Shown here: in pieces, positions 42,165 to 51,610 of the stretch
Layout of the letters: each line of letters opens with the position of its first letter
How positions within the stretch are numbered: position 1 is the first letter of the stretch
Source of the DNA: Pantoea brenneri
GTDB lineage: Bacteria > Pseudomonadota > Gammaproteobacteria > Enterobacterales > Enterobacteriaceae
Length of the DNA stretch: 64,000 nucleotides
Assembly: GCA_002095305.1 (NCBI GenBank)
Contig: MIEI01000010.1
Span: 1-64,000, forward strand
Reading direction: 5' to 3'
Position numbers and translations under genes: made by a program
Notes under the pieces: generated by a model
What the model saw: the letters and a program-made list of their open reading frames with translations, nothing else
What the model was told of the DNA's origin: nothing
Database searches by the model: none

Positions 42165-42434
42165 TTATTTATAGACGTCAGCCGTGGCGCTGAATTTACC
42201 GTGCTCACGGCCCGCGATGACCAGGTAATATTTGCCCCCTTTCTCATCAGCAAGCTGCGACAGCACTTTTTTCGCATCCATTGGCGAGGTGGTTTCCGCC
42301 GTGGTATTGACCGTACCAATCTTCTGCAGGTTCATCTTCTTAACTTCTTCTTTGGTGACCTCTTTCGCCGCCATCGCAGAAAATGAAATCGCGCCCATCA
42401 TCATTGAAGCCACAACCCATTTAAAAACCTTCAT
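42165..42434 (-). CDS. YhcN/BhsA-type DUF1471 periplasmic protein
   Basis: 89 residues from the ATG at 42434. A signal peptide ends near FSAMA. The mature part, about 68 residues, has the compact DUF1471 fold pattern (LQKIGTVNTTAETTSPMDAKKVLSQLADEKGGKYYLVI). Enteric relatives (YhcN, BhsA, McbA, YdgH) respond to acid, peroxide or biofilm signals, and their molecular role is unclear. The stop abuts the convergent GH13 stop with no gap. A start five codons earlier is possible, but the ribosome site GAGGG favours the later ATG. Confidence 0.82.
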   Translation of the reverse strand: MKVFKWVVASMMMGAISFSAMAAKEVTKEEVKKMNLQKIGTVNTTAETTSPMDAKKVLSQLADEKGGKYYLVIAGREHGKFSATADVYK

Positions 42435-42602
42435 TATGTTTACCCTCATTCATGGTCCATTGTGAGATGTAAGCAGCCGCGAAACGCGTAAGGCTATATG
42501 GAACGGCATAGTCCTCCGTGACTAATCACATAAAAATGCAGCGGCCTTGCTCACGAAGAGAAGTATTGCCGCTACCGGAAAATTTGCCAGTCACCGGCGC
42601 AA

Positions 42603-43379
42603 TTATGTCGGCAAATCGTTGATGAAATTCATAATCTGCTGACAAAACGCCTCCGGATGGGAAATAAAAGGCGCGTGGGCGGCTTTGTCTATCACCCGCG
42701 AAGGCGAAGCGGGCAGCGTCTGATCAAGGCGGGCAGCAATGCTGCGCGGCACTAAACCATCCAGTGCGCCGTACAGCCGCAGGAACGGCAGCGATATCTG
42801 CGGCAACGCGCTGCGCAGATCGACCTGCCGCAAAATATCCAGTCCGCTATCCAGCACCGCCACCGACGGCATTGGCTGCGACAGCACCACCTCTTTCAGG
42901 CGGCGCGCATCGGCCCGGGCGGTCTCTGTTCCCAGGGTTTGCAGCGCCAGAAAGCGCTCGACCGTGCGCTGAAAATCATTGCTGAGCAGCTGCTGAAAAT
43001 TTTGCAGCGTGTCGGGTTTAATACCTGGCCACTCTGCATTGGCGGTAAAACAGGGAGAGGATGCCACGGTAATCAGCGCACGCAGCCGTTGCGGCGCGGT
43101 CAGCGCCAGCTGGGTTGCCACCAGACCGCCCAGCGACCAGCCTGCGACGATCGCCTGCGGAGGCAGCATCGGCAGTAACTGCTGCGCCATTTCGTCCAGC
43201 GTCAGCGCGCCAAACGCCTGGCTGCGGCCATAGCCAGGCAGATCGATCAGATGCAGGCGATAGTGCGGGCTGAGCCGCGGAATAATGCTTTGCCAGACTT
43301 CCGCATTCAGTCCCCATCCGTGCAGTAGCACAAGATCCACATTCCCTGTTCCACAGGAGTGCCAGTAAAGCGACGTCAT
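42603..43379 (-). CDS. bioH: Pimeloyl-[ACP] methyl ester esterase BioH
   Basis: 258-residue alpha/beta hydrolase that removes the methyl group from pimeloyl-ACP methyl ester, ending the masked fatty-acid stage of biotin synthesis. The catalytic triad is Ser82 (GWSLGG), Asp207 and His235 (AAHAPF). The oxyanion segment LLHGWGLN opens the fold. It is divergent from gntX across 34 bases, as in E. coli. Confidence 0.96.
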   Translation of the reverse strand: MTSLYWHSCGTGNVDLVLLHGWGLNAEVWQSIIPRLSPHYRLHLIDLPGYGRSQAFGALTLDEMAQQLLPMLPPQAIVAGWSLGGLVATQLALTAPQRLRALITVASSPCFTANAEWPGIKPDTLQNFQQLLSNDFQRTVERFLALQTLGTETARADARRLKEVVLSQPMPSVAVLDSGLDILRQVDLRSALPQISLPFLRLYGALDGLVPRSIAARLDQTLPASPSRVIDKAAHAPFISHPEAFCQQIMNFINDLPT

Positions 43380-43413
43380 CAGTTACTATCCCGAAAGTGA
43401 TAAGGAGGTCGCT

Positions 43414-44094
43414 ATGCTATCAATGCCTGCCCTGTGTTGGCTATGCCGGTTGCCGTTGCGAATCGCGCAACACGGCCTGTGCAGCCTCTGTTTACGTCAG
43501 CTGCCCGCCCTGCCGCGGCTCTGCCCGCGCTGCGGATTGCCAGCCGGTAACCTGCGGCTGCCCTGCGGACGCTGTCTGCTGAAGCCGCCGCCGTGGCAGG
43601 CGCTGATCTGCGTAAACAGCTACCGTCCGCCGTTCAGTCGCTGGGTTAATCAGCTCAAATTTTCTCGCGTTACCGCACTCAGGGTGATGCTGGCGCGGCT
43701 GCTTTTGCTAAGCTGGCAGGATAGCTACCGACGTGGCAACCTGCCACGCCCTGACCTGCTACTGTCGGTCCCGCTGCACCCGCGACGATGCTGGCAGCGC
43801 GGCTACAATCAAACCGATCTGCTGGCCGCGCCGCTGGCGCACTGGCTGGGTTGCGAGCGGGGGATGGGATTACATCGTCAGCGACAGGGGGCGTTACAGC
43901 ATCAGTTGAACGCCCGCCAGCGCCGCAGAAACCTTCGCGGTGCCTTCCGCCTTGAAATGGCGGTGCACGGACGCCATATCGCCCTGCTGGATGACGTGGT
44001 CACCACCGGCAGCACGGTAGAAGAAATCAGTCGCCTGTTACTGGCGCAGGGAGCGGCCAGCGTGCAGATCTGGTGCCTGTGCCGTACCTTGTAG
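43414..44094 (+). CDS. gntX: ComF-family phosphoribosyltransferase-like protein GntX
   Basis: 226 residues. Two cysteine pairs in the N-terminal half (CWLCRLPL, CPRCGLPAG) suggest a zinc finger. The C-terminal half has the phosphoribosyltransferase loop IALLDDVVTTGSTVEE and the RGYNQTDLLA block shared by ComF/GntX proteins. ComF homologues act in DNA uptake in competent species. In E. coli GntX (YhgH) is needed to use DNA as a carbon source, which fits the presence of hofMNOPQ in this window. The gntT gene that neighbours this cluster in E. coli is absent. Confidence 0.93.
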   Translation: MLSMPALCWLCRLPLRIAQHGLCSLCLRQLPALPRLCPRCGLPAGNLRLPCGRCLLKPPPWQALICVNSYRPPFSRWVNQLKFSRVTALRVMLARLLLLSWQDSYRRGNLPRPDLLLSVPLHPRRCWQRGYNQTDLLAAPLAHWLGCERGMGLHRQRQGALQHQLNARQRRRNLRGAFRLEMAVHGRHIALLDDVVTTGSTVEEISRLLLAQGAASVQIWCLCRTL

Positions 44095-44152
44095 AGCGTC
44101 ATTGATGGGCGTATTATAACCAACTAAATTAGTCAACTATTGAGCAATCGAC

Positions 44153-44728
44153 ATGATCCGAATTACTGATTCTGCCCAAGAGCATTTTTCCAAACTGCTA
44201 TCCAAACAAGAAGATGGCACCCAGATTCGCGTATTCGTGATTAACCCGGGTACGCCAACTGCCGAATGCGGTGTCTCTTACTGCCCACCCGATGCGGTTG
44301 AAGCGACGGATACCGAGCTGAAGTTCGAAAAGCTCTCCGCCTACGTTGACGAACTGAGCGCGCCCTATCTGGAAGACGCTGAAATCGATTTCGTCACCGA
44401 TAACCTCGGTTCGCAGCTGACGCTGAAAGCGCCTAACGCCAAAATGCGTAAGGTCTCTGACGATGCGCCGATGGTAGAGCGCGTTGAGTATCTGCTGCAG
44501 GCGCAGATCAACCCACAGCTGGCTGGCCACGGCGGTCGCGTGTCGCTGATGGAGATCACCGATGACGGTTACGCCATTCTGCAGTTCGGCGGCGGCTGTA
44601 ATGGCTGTTCAATGATCGACGTCACCCTGAAAGATGGCATCGAGAAAGAGCTGCTGGCCGCCTTCCCGGAACTGAAAGGCGTACGCGATATCACCGAGCA
44701 CCAGCGCGGTGAGCACTCGTTCTATTGA
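44153..44728 (+). CDS. nfuA: Fe/S biogenesis protein NfuA
   Basis: 191-residue carrier of [4Fe-4S] clusters, important under iron limitation and oxidative stress. The N-terminal degenerate A-type domain is followed by the Nfu domain with the cluster-binding CNGC (Cys149, Cys152 in [11 protein letters not shown]). The upstream 58 bases (ACTAAATTAGTCAAC region) are AT-rich and may hold the promoter. It is placed after gntX, as in E. coli. Confidence 0.97.
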   Translation: MIRITDSAQEHFSKLLSKQEDGTQIRVFVINPGTPTAECGVSYCPPDAVEATDTELKFEKLSAYVDELSAPYLEDAEIDFVTDNLGSQLTLKAPNAKMRKVSDDAPMVERVEYLLQAQINPQLAGHGGRVSLMEITDDGYAILQFGGGCNGCSMIDVTLKDGIEKELLAAFPELKGVRDITEHQRGEHSFY

Positions 44729-44735
44729 TGATCAC

Positions 44736-44758
44736 GCGCGACAGCCCGGCTGTCGCGC
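44736..44758. terminator. Strong hairpin between nfuA and malQ
   Basis: A perfect 10-bp stem, GCGCGACAGC/GCTGTCGCGC, with a three-base loop lies between convergent nfuA and malQ. Neither side has a real U-tract (CTGATCTG on one, GTGATCAT on the other), so it may act as a block to degradation or a weak terminator. Confidence 0.55.
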
Positions 44759-44766
44759 TGATCTGT

Positions 44767-46835
44767 TCAGCCAGGCTTACGCTGCTGGCTGACCGAGTTA
44801 AGCAGCTTATTCACTTCCTCGTCAGCAAACATCTCTTCCAGAGTTTTACTCAGTTTCCGCCGCCAGTTGGGGTATTGCTCAACCGTGCCCGGCACATTTA
44901 CCGGCGTAGTCATCCCGAGCCAGTCCTCCGGCTGCAGGCCCAGCAGGGCGCTGTCGGTATCGGCCAGGAAGCGATGTATCGCCCGGTTCAGCGTCGGCGT
45001 CATCGCCAGCTTATCGGCTTTTTTCGGACTGCGGGCCGGTAGCGCTCCCGCCTGATGCAGCGCATCAAGCAGCGCCTGCTTCTGTTCTGCCCGCTGCTGA
45101 TGCAGCGCCTTAACCGCATCACCCGGATAGAGGCCAATCTTCTCGCCCAGAGACAGATCGCCCTGCTCCCAGAACCCGGTCAGCGTTGGCAAATCATGGG
45201 TACTGGCGCTGGCTATTGACTGGCGCGGGTAGGCTGCGGGAGCGCGATAGCTGCCGTTTTTCTCCTGCTCGAACCACAGCACCTTCCATGAAAACACCCC
45301 GCTTTTACGCAGCAGGCTGACGATCTCTTTCGGTACGGTGCCAAGATCCTCCCCGATCACCATGCAGCGCAGCCGGTGGCTCTCCAGCGCCAGAATGCCG
45401 AGCAGATCATCAACCGGATAGCCACGTAGGCACCTTTATCGGCCGTTTCCCCGGCCGGCACCCACCAGAGGCGCAGCAGCGACATCACATGGTCGATTCG
45501 TAACGCGCCGCAATCGCGCATATTGGCGCGCAGCATGTCGATAAACGGCTGATAACCTCGCGCCTGCATCACGTGCGGATCCATCGGCGGCAGGCCCCAG
45601 TACTGACCCAGCGGACCGAGGCGATCGGGCGGCGCGCCAATCGACGCCTGCAGACGATACAGCTCCGGATCGTGCCAGGTTTCAGCACTGCCTTCCGCCA
45701 CGCCGACCGCCAGATCGCGATAAAGACCCACGCTCATCCCCAGCGCCTGGCTGCGCGACCAGCAGCGGGAGAACTGCTGCTGTGCCAGCCACTGCAACCA
45801 CTGCCAGAAGGCAATTTCCTCTTGGTGCTGCTCGCACCAGTGCTGCACCTCCGGCAACTGGCTGTTACGCCAGCCTTGCGGCCACGCGGGCCAGCCCCAG
45901 TGCTGCGCATTGCCCGCCCGCCGCTCAAGCTGTATGCCATCATAGGCCGCCTGATAGCGCAGGCTGTCTCCGCCCTCACGGACAAAGGCAGCCCACGACT
46001 GTTTATCTTCGCTCTCTGCATCCCGCGCCTGGAAGTGTGCCCAGGCGAGGCGCAGCGCGGCCAGCTTAAGCGCCATCACCGCTTCATAATCGACCAGCTC
46101 CGCCTCACGCGCTTTGCTCAGCGCCCGCTGCGTTTTAGCGCTTTTCCACCACTTCTGCGCCGCCGGGCTCTGCTGGAAGTCGACCACCTGACCCACGTCG
46201 ATATAGATAATATTCAGCCAGCGACGCGACGACGGACTGTAGGGGCTGGCAAAATCGGCGCTGGCCGGATAGAGCGCATGCAGCGGATTAAGCCCGACGA
46301 AATCGCCGCCGCGGGCCGCCAGCTGCTCCAGCAGCGTCTGCAGATCGCCGAAGTCACCGATGCCCCAGTTCTGCGCCGAACGAACCGTATAGAGCTGTAC
46401 CAGTGCGCCCCAGCGCTTCTCGCCCGCTTCCAGCGCCGGCGGCAGATAGCAGCGGCGCGGCGTGACAATGATGCGGGTCTGCCACTGCTTTTTTCCCTTA
46501 CTCAGCGTCAGCTGGTGATAGCCCTGCGCCAGCGGACCTGGCAACGTAAAGGATTCGCCGGCCGTCAGTTCACCGCTGAGCTGCTTGCCCTTCTCGGTCT
46601 GGAGCTGCCAGTGATAAACACCGCTGCCCTGCGGCGTGAGCTGACGTTTACCGCTGCCGCTGAAGACCGCGACCGGCGGTAAGGGTGACTTCTTTGCATC
46701 ATGAGGATCGCCCATCACCGCCAGCAACGCGCGTTTGGTGTCGTCGCTGATCGCCTCTTTCTCGCCGTTAACGTTAATGTAATCCAGTGAAATACCGGCC
46801 GCACGGGCGGCCTGATCAAGTGAGTTCTGTTTCAT
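44767..46835 (-). pseudogene. malQ: 4-alpha-glucanotransferase MalQ, single frameshift
   Basis: Joined from two frames, the product is 689 residues, near the E. coli amylomaltase (694). MalQ transfers maltodextrin segments between glucans and works with MalP. The nucleophile region LRIDHVMSLLRLWW lies in the first frame. The acid/base segment VIGEDLGTVP and the third acid in ASTHDLPTLTGFW lie in the second. The break is at 45422/45423: TACGTG-GCTATCC needs one extra C (expected V-R-Y-P-V-D-D-L). As written, translation ends after a short unrelated tail and lacks two catalytic residues. It starts eight bases after the malP stop, with GGAG in the gap. Confidence 0.9.
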
Positions 46836-46843
46836 GCTGCTCC

Positions 46844-49249
46844 TTAGCGTGCTGCCTGCCAGATACGTTGCTGATAATCACCAATCGCGCGATCCGAGCT
46901 GAATATGCCGGTTCGCGCGGTGTTGAGGATGGCGGCGCGGGTCCAGCTTAGCGGATCGCGCCACAGCGCTTCCACGCGTTGCTGTGCCTCGATGTAGGCC
47001 TGAAAATCTGCCAGTACCAGCCACGGGTCGCCGTTTTTGGTCAGGCTCGCCAGCATCAGGTCAAACGCCTGTTTGTCCCCGCCGCTGAATTTGCCCTTCT
47101 CCAGTGATTTGAGTAGCGCGTCGAGCCCCTTGTTCTGCTTGCGCACTTTTTTCGGGTTATACCCGGCGGCTTTCAGCGCTTTCACCTCATCAACGCGATG
47201 ACCGAAGATAAAGATATTCTCCTCGCCGACCTGTTCAGCGATTTCGACATTAGCCCCGTCCAGCGTGCCGATGGTCAGCGCGCCGTTCAGCGCCAGCTTC
47301 ATATTGCCGGTGCCGGACGCTTCATAACCGGCGGTGGAAATCTGCTCAGATAAGTCCGCGGCCGGGATCATCATCTCCGCCACGGTGATCCGGTAGTCGG
47401 GAATGAACACCACTTTGAGCTTGTCGCCGACCCGCGGGTCGTTGTTGACCACTTCCGCCACTTTATTGATAGCGTAAATAATATTTTTCGCGAGGTGATA
47501 GCCGGGAGCCGCCTTGGCGCCAAACAGGAAGACGCGCGGAATAAAGCGGGCATCGTCCGGGTTATCAAGCAGGGTCTGATAGCAGTGCAGGATATGTAGC
47601 AGGCTGAGATGCTGGCGTTTGTACTCATGTAACCGCTTGATCTGCACGTCGAACATCGCATCCGGGTTGACGATAATGCCGGTGTGCCGTGCGATGTAGT
47701 CGGTCAGCCGCGCTTTATTCTGCTGCTTGATGCTGCGGTAACGCTGACAAAACGCAGGATCGTCGACATAGGCTTCCAGCCCTTTGAGCGCATCAAGGTT
47801 ATTGACCCACTCCACCTTCAGCGTGTCATCAATCAGGGACGCCAGCGCCGGGTTACACTGTTTTAACCAGCGGCGCGGCGTAATGCCGTTGGTGACGTTA
47901 TGGAATTTCTGCGGCCACAGCTGGTAATACTCCGGAAACAGATCGGTCACCACCAGGCTGGAATGCAACGCCGCCACGCCGTTTACCGCGAAACCGCTGA
48001 CCACGCAAAGGTTCGCCATGCGCACCTCACCGTCCGCCACCACCGCCAGCTTGTGCCATAGCGCTTTATCATCCGGCCAGCGCTGCTTCACCTGCTTTTT
48101 CAGGCGCTGATTGATCTCTTTGATGATCAGCATGTGACGCGGTAGCAGGCTGCGCATCAGTTTTTCATCCCAGCGCTCCAGGGCTTCGGGCATCAGCGTG
48201 TGGTTGGTGTAGGCGAATAACCGGCTGGTGATATGCCAGGCCTGATCCCAGCTCAGTTGATGCTCGTCCAGCAACCGCCGCAGCATTTCCGGGATGGCGA
48301 TGGTCGGATGGGTATCATTAAGCTGAATCACTTCGAAATCGGGCAGACTATGAATGCTGCGCCCCGCCAGATGGTGACGGCGCAGAATATTGGCCACCGC
48401 ACAGGCGCACTGGAAATATTGCTGCATCAGGCGCAGGCGTTTGCCCGCCTGATGGTTGTCGTTGGGATACAGCACCTTCGTCAGTTTTGCCGCATCAATG
48501 CCGGGCTGCTCCGCCTGCAAAAACTGACCGTCGTTAAAGCGGGTCAGATCGAAAGGATGGGCGCTGGTCGCCTGCCACAAACGCAGCGGCAGCGTGGTGC
48601 CATTGCGGTAGCCGGTAACCGGCAGATCCCACGCCTCGCCGCGCAGATAAAAATCGGGCTGCCAGCGTACGCCGCCCTGCTCCAGTTTCTCCACGCTGCC
48701 GCCCATCGCCACCTCAACATCCAGTGCCGCATTGTGGCGGAACCACGGATAGCGTTCGCGCTGCCAGTCATCCGGCGCTTCAATCTGCTGTCCCTGATCG
48801 AACGACTGGCGAAACAGGCCGTACTGATAGTTGAGCCCGTGGCCGGTGGCCGACTGACCGACGGTGGCCATGGAGTCCATGTAGCAGGCCGCCAGTCGAC
48901 CCAGCCCGCCGTTGCCGAGCGCCGGATCAACCTCCTGCTCCAGCAGTTCAGTTAGATCGATTTGCTGCTCAGCCAGCAGCGCTTTTACGTCGTCATACCA
49001 GCCAAGATTGAGCAGGTTATTGCCGGTCAGGCGACCGATCAGAAACTCCATCGACAGATAATTGACGTGGCGCTGCCGCTCAGAGACGCGGGGAGCCGGT
49101 TGCGCAGCCAGTAATTCCGCCAGCGCAGCGCTAATCGCCTGCCACCACTGGTGCGTGGTCATCTGTTGTGCGGAGGTGAGACCTAAGTGTTGCCATTGAC
49201 GGGTTAGTGCGGCGTTGAAACGGGCTTTATTGAATTTTTGCTGCGGCAT
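46844..49249 (-). CDS. malP: Maltodextrin phosphorylase
   Basis: 801-residue GT35 phosphorylase that releases glucose 1-phosphate from maltodextrins. The PLP lysine lies in [13 protein letters not shown] and the N-terminal [19 protein letters not shown] is the family signature. I start at [11 protein letters not shown], behind GGGAG; 41 in-frame upstream codons are not conserved. MalP rather than GlgP is preferred from the [10 protein letters not shown] and [12 protein letters not shown] blocks typical of MalP. A second, distinct phosphorylase (glgP) lies at the right edge. The activator gene malT, which adjoins malP in E. coli, is absent. Confidence 0.95.
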   Translation of the reverse strand: MPQQKFNKARFNAALTRQWQHLGLTSAQQMTTHQWWQAISAALAELLAAQPAPRVSERQRHVNYLSMEFLIGRLTGNNLLNLGWYDDVKALLAEQQIDLTELLEQEVDPALGNGGLGRLAACYMDSMATVGQSATGHGLNYQYGLFRQSFDQGQQIEAPDDWQRERYPWFRHNAALDVEVAMGGSVEKLEQGGVRWQPDFYLRGEAWDLPVTGYRNGTTLPLRLWQATSAHPFDLTRFNDGQFLQAEQPGIDAAKLTKVLYPNDNHQAGKRLRLMQQYFQCACAVANILRRHHLAGRSIHSLPDFEVIQLNDTHPTIAIPEMLRRLLDEHQLSWDQAWHITSRLFAYTNHTLMPEALERWDEKLMRSLLPRHMLIIKEINQRLKKQVKQRWPDDKALWHKLAVVADGEVRMANLCVVSGFAVNGVAALHSSLVVTDLFPEYYQLWPQKFHNVTNGITPRRWLKQCNPALASLIDDTLKVEWVNNLDALKGLEAYVDDPAFCQRYRSIKQQNKARLTDYIARHTGIIVNPDAMFDVQIKRLHEYKRQHLSLLHILHCYQTLLDNPDDARFIPRVFLFGAKAAPGYHLAKNIIYAINKVAEVVNNDPRVGDKLKVVFIPDYRITVAEMMIPAADLSEQISTAGYEASGTGNMKLALNGALTIGTLDGANVEIAEQVGEENIFIFGHRVDEVKALKAAGYNPKKVRKQNKGLDALLKSLEKGKFSGGDKQAFDLMLASLTKNGDPWLVLADFQAYIEAQQRVEALWRDPLSWTRAAILNTARTGIFSSDRAIGDYQQRIWQAAR

Positions 49250-49370
49250 ATCACTCCCTTCTGTTACGCAATGAGGTGAAGCAAAACGAGCAAGCGCACG
49301 GGCTGGCAACAGGTGCCAGCGACGTGTTAAGTAAAGACGGGAGTGGGGAAAAAAGCGACAGCAATCAAAC

Positions 49371-49395
49371 AAAAACGCCAGCCGGGCAGCTGGCG
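49371..49395 (-). terminator. Terminator after glpR
   Basis: On the minus strand CGCCAGC/GCTGGCG (49376-49395) is followed by TTTTTGTTT. It ends the glpE-glpG-glpR transcript just upstream of malP. Confidence 0.85.
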
Positions 49396-49405
49396 AGGGC
49401 GGAAA

Positions 49406-50164
49406 TCAGCAGAGTTCGAGGTGGACCTCATGCTGCTCAATCACCTTCATCACGCTGGCTGGCGGCATTTTATCGGTGTAGAGATGATCCAGCAGGTTCA
49501 TGTTGCCGAGGTTAACCATCGCGTTACGGCCAAATTTAGAGTGGTCCGCAACCAGCATCACGCAGCGTGAGTTTTCAATGATGGCGCGCTTGGTACGCAC
49601 TTCGTGATAGTCGAACTCCAGCAGTGAGCCATCCATATCGATTCCGCTGATGCCGAGAATGCCATAATCAAGGCGGAACTGAGAGATGAAGTCGAGCGTG
49701 GCTTCTCCCATTACCGCCCCGTCACGGGTACGCACTTCGCCACCGGCGATGATGACCCGAAAATCGGGTTTCCCCATCAGCAGCATCGCCACGTTCAGGT
49801 TGTTGGTCACCACCCGCAGATCGTTATGGTTCAGCAGCGCATGCGCCACCGCTTCTGGCGTGGTGCCGATATCAATAAACAGCGTGGCACCATCCGGGAT
49901 CTGGCTGGCCACCCGCTGCGCAATCCGCGCTTTCTCCGCCGACAACATCATCTTACGATCGTGCCAGGCGGTGTTTTCAGAACTGGAGGGAAGCGCCGCG
50001 CCGCCGTGATGGCGCTGAATCTTATTTTGATCGGCCAGATCGTTCAGGTCGCGACGAATGGTCTGCGGGCTCACCTCGAAATGATCCACCAGCTCCTCAG
50101 TACTGACATATCCCTGACGTCGGACTAAATCGATAATCGCGTCATGACGTTGCGTCTGCTTCAC
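49406..50164 (-). CDS. glpR: Glycerol-3-phosphate regulon repressor GlpR
   Basis: 252-residue DeoR-family repressor released by glycerol 3-phosphate. The N-terminal helix-turn-helix (DAIIDLVRRQGYVSTEELVDHF ... SPQTIRRDL) spans about 8-40. The effector domain contains TLFIDIGTTPEAVAHAL and the phosphosugar-binding GGEVRTRDGAVMG. Two matching operators lie before glpD in this window. Order glpE-glpG-glpR on the minus strand, divergent from glpD, is as in E. coli. Confidence 0.96.
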   Translation of the reverse strand: MKQTQRHDAIIDLVRRQGYVSTEELVDHFEVSPQTIRRDLNDLADQNKIQRHHGGAALPSSSENTAWHDRKMMLSAEKARIAQRVASQIPDGATLFIDIGTTPEAVAHALLNHNDLRVVTNNLNVAMLLMGKPDFRVIIAGGEVRTRDGAVMGEATLDFISQFRLDYGILGISGIDMDGSLLEFDYHEVRTKRAIIENSRCVMLVADHSKFGRNAMVNLGNMNLLDHLYTDKMPPASVMKVIEQHEVHLELC

Positions 50165-50205
50165 GTTCCTCTCCTGTTTTCTCGCTTATTCCTGAAATGC
50201 CGCGA

Positions 50206-51027
50206 CTAACGGCGCGCGATTTTTCGCGTATCGACCAGCGCCATGGCTAAGCCGACCACCAGACCGGCGACGTGCGCCGCGTTGGCGATCGCCAGACCAA
50301 ACGCGCCAAACCAGCCAATCACCAGCCAGACCAGCGCGAAGCCGATCAACCCACGTTCCAGATAAATGCCGCTGTCGGGATCGCGTTCACCGCGCAGCCA
50401 GCAATAGCCCATCAGCGCATACACCACGCCCGACAGACCGCCAAACCAGATGCCGCTGAATTTGGCCTGCATCCAGCCGCTCAGCAGCGCGGAGATCAGC
50501 ATAATCACGAACAGCTTGCCGCTGCCGAGCCGCTTCTCTACCGCGCCGCCCAGATACCACCACCACATCAGGTTGAACAGGATGTGCAGCAGTGAAAAGT
50601 GCAGCAGCGCATGGCTGAACCAGCGCCAGACCTCAAGATGCTGATCGGTGTCCGGCCACGCCAGCCAGGACATCACGGTGCGATCGCCGACGATCTGCAT
50701 CAGGATAAACACCGCAATGCAGAGCAGCATCACCGTCATGGTCAGCGGACCGGCACGCTCGCGGATGTTGGCCCAGATGTTGCTGCGCTCATAGCGTAAG
50801 CCGCTGTCCGTTTTGCCGCTGTGCCAGCTCGCCGCCTGATAGCGCGGATGGTTAGGATCCTGCACGAACTGCTGAAGTTCGTTTTCGACCATCTCCAGCT
50901 GACTTTCATCATCCAGCATGATGACGTAGTGGCTTTCACGTTCAATACGCAGCGTGACGCCGCGCGTTGCCATGTAGTCAACAAACGCCTGCGCCATGCG
51001 CGGTTGGTTAAATTGGGTAATGCGCAT
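50206..51027 (-). CDS. glpG: Rhomboid protease GlpG
   Basis: 273-residue intramembrane serine protease. The cytoplasmic N-terminal domain (about 1-70) is followed by six membrane spans. The catalytic dyad is Ser199 ([10 protein letters not shown]) and His252 ([11 protein letters not shown]), and the [19 protein letters not shown] stretch carries the conserved HxxxN. Natural substrates in enterics are largely unknown. It lies between glpE and glpR, 29 bases after glpE. Confidence 0.96.
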   Translation of the reverse strand: MRITQFNQPRMAQAFVDYMATRGVTLRIERESHYVIMLDDESQLEMVENELQQFVQDPNHPRYQAASWHSGKTDSGLRYERSNIWANIRERAGPLTMTVMLLCIAVFILMQIVGDRTVMSWLAWPDTDQHLEVWRWFSHALLHFSLLHILFNLMWWWYLGGAVEKRLGSGKLFVIMLISALLSGWMQAKFSGIWFGGLSGVVYALMGYCWLRGERDPDSGIYLERGLIGFALVWLVIGWFGAFGLAIANAAHVAGLVVGLAMALVDTRKIARR

Positions 51028-51056
51028 CAGTAACTCTCCATGTGACGAGCGGCAAT

Positions 51057-51383
51057 TTATTCGCTGCCGTGAGCAACCTGCTGGGGAAAAGCGGCACGCC
51101 AGGCGTCAAACCCGCCGTCAATGCTATAGGCGGCGCTGAATCCCTGGCCCAGCAGAAATTGTGCGGCGCCTTTACTGCTGTTGCCGTGATAACACATCAC
51201 CAGCACCGGCAGGCTATGGTCCGCGCCGGCAACAAAGTCGCTGAGATTGCTGTTGGTCAGATGCAGTGCGCCGGCGGCGTGACCGAGGGCAAAGCTTTGT
51301 GGGTCACGGATATCGACCAGCAGGGCACCCTGCGCCAGACGGTCCTGCGCCTGCTGCACATTAATACATTCAAACGTTTCCAT
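51057..51383 (-). CDS. glpE: Thiosulfate sulfurtransferase GlpE
   Basis: 108-residue single-domain rhodanese. The active loop is CYHGNSS with Cys64. [22 protein letters not shown] near 21-42 is the other family signature. It transfers sulfur from thiosulfate to cyanide or thioredoxin in vitro. I start at METFECINV, matching the E. coli N-terminus; an ATG four codons upstream has no better ribosome site. It is divergent from glpD. Confidence 0.94.
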   Translation of the reverse strand: METFECINVQQAQDRLAQGALLVDIRDPQSFALGHAAGALHLTNSNLSDFVAGADHSLPVLVMCYHGNSSKGAAQFLLGQGFSAAYSIDGGFDAWRAAFPQQVAHGSE

Positions 51384-51559
51384 GGTGTCTCTCATAACAT
51401 CGTCACAATGGCGCCTAGTGTAACCCGAGAATCAGCGCCTATAACCTGACAATCATTGCGGCTTTGTAATTTTTTCCCCGGCAGAATGTTAGCTATATCA
51501 CGCAAAATTGTTTTTACCTGGTTAAAAGCTGGCATCAATGTTGGTTTGCGATTATGATT

Positions 51560-51577
51560 ATGCTCGAAAACGAACAT
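51560..51577. promoter_or_regulatory. GlpR operator 1 (glpD)
   Basis: ATGCTCGAAAACGAACAT is close to the palindromic GlpR consensus with ATGTTCG and CGAACAT half-sites. It lies 33 bases before the glpD start and forms a tandem with a second site. Binding is inferred from the GlpR gene next door. Confidence 0.8.
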
Positions 51578-51579
51578 TA

Positions 51580-51597
51580 ATGAACTATTCCGAACAT
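51580..51597. promoter_or_regulatory. GlpR operator 2 (glpD)
   Basis: ATGAACTATTCCGAACAT has one perfect CGAACAT half-site and a degenerate partner. Its centre lies 20 bases from operator 1, about two helical turns, the spacing expected for cooperative repression on one face. Confidence 0.72.
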
Positions 51598-51610
51598 CGG
51601 AGGAGATGAC

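Noticed and set aside
46844-49249. malP as a duplicate of glgP
   Set aside because: The two phosphorylases differ in their N-terminal and central signatures and each matches its own subfamily, so they are ordinary paralogues rather than a recent duplication.
49250-49370. MalT boxes upstream of malP
   Set aside because: Only partial matches such as ATGAGG and GGGGA were seen, scattered and without the spacing expected of MalT sites.
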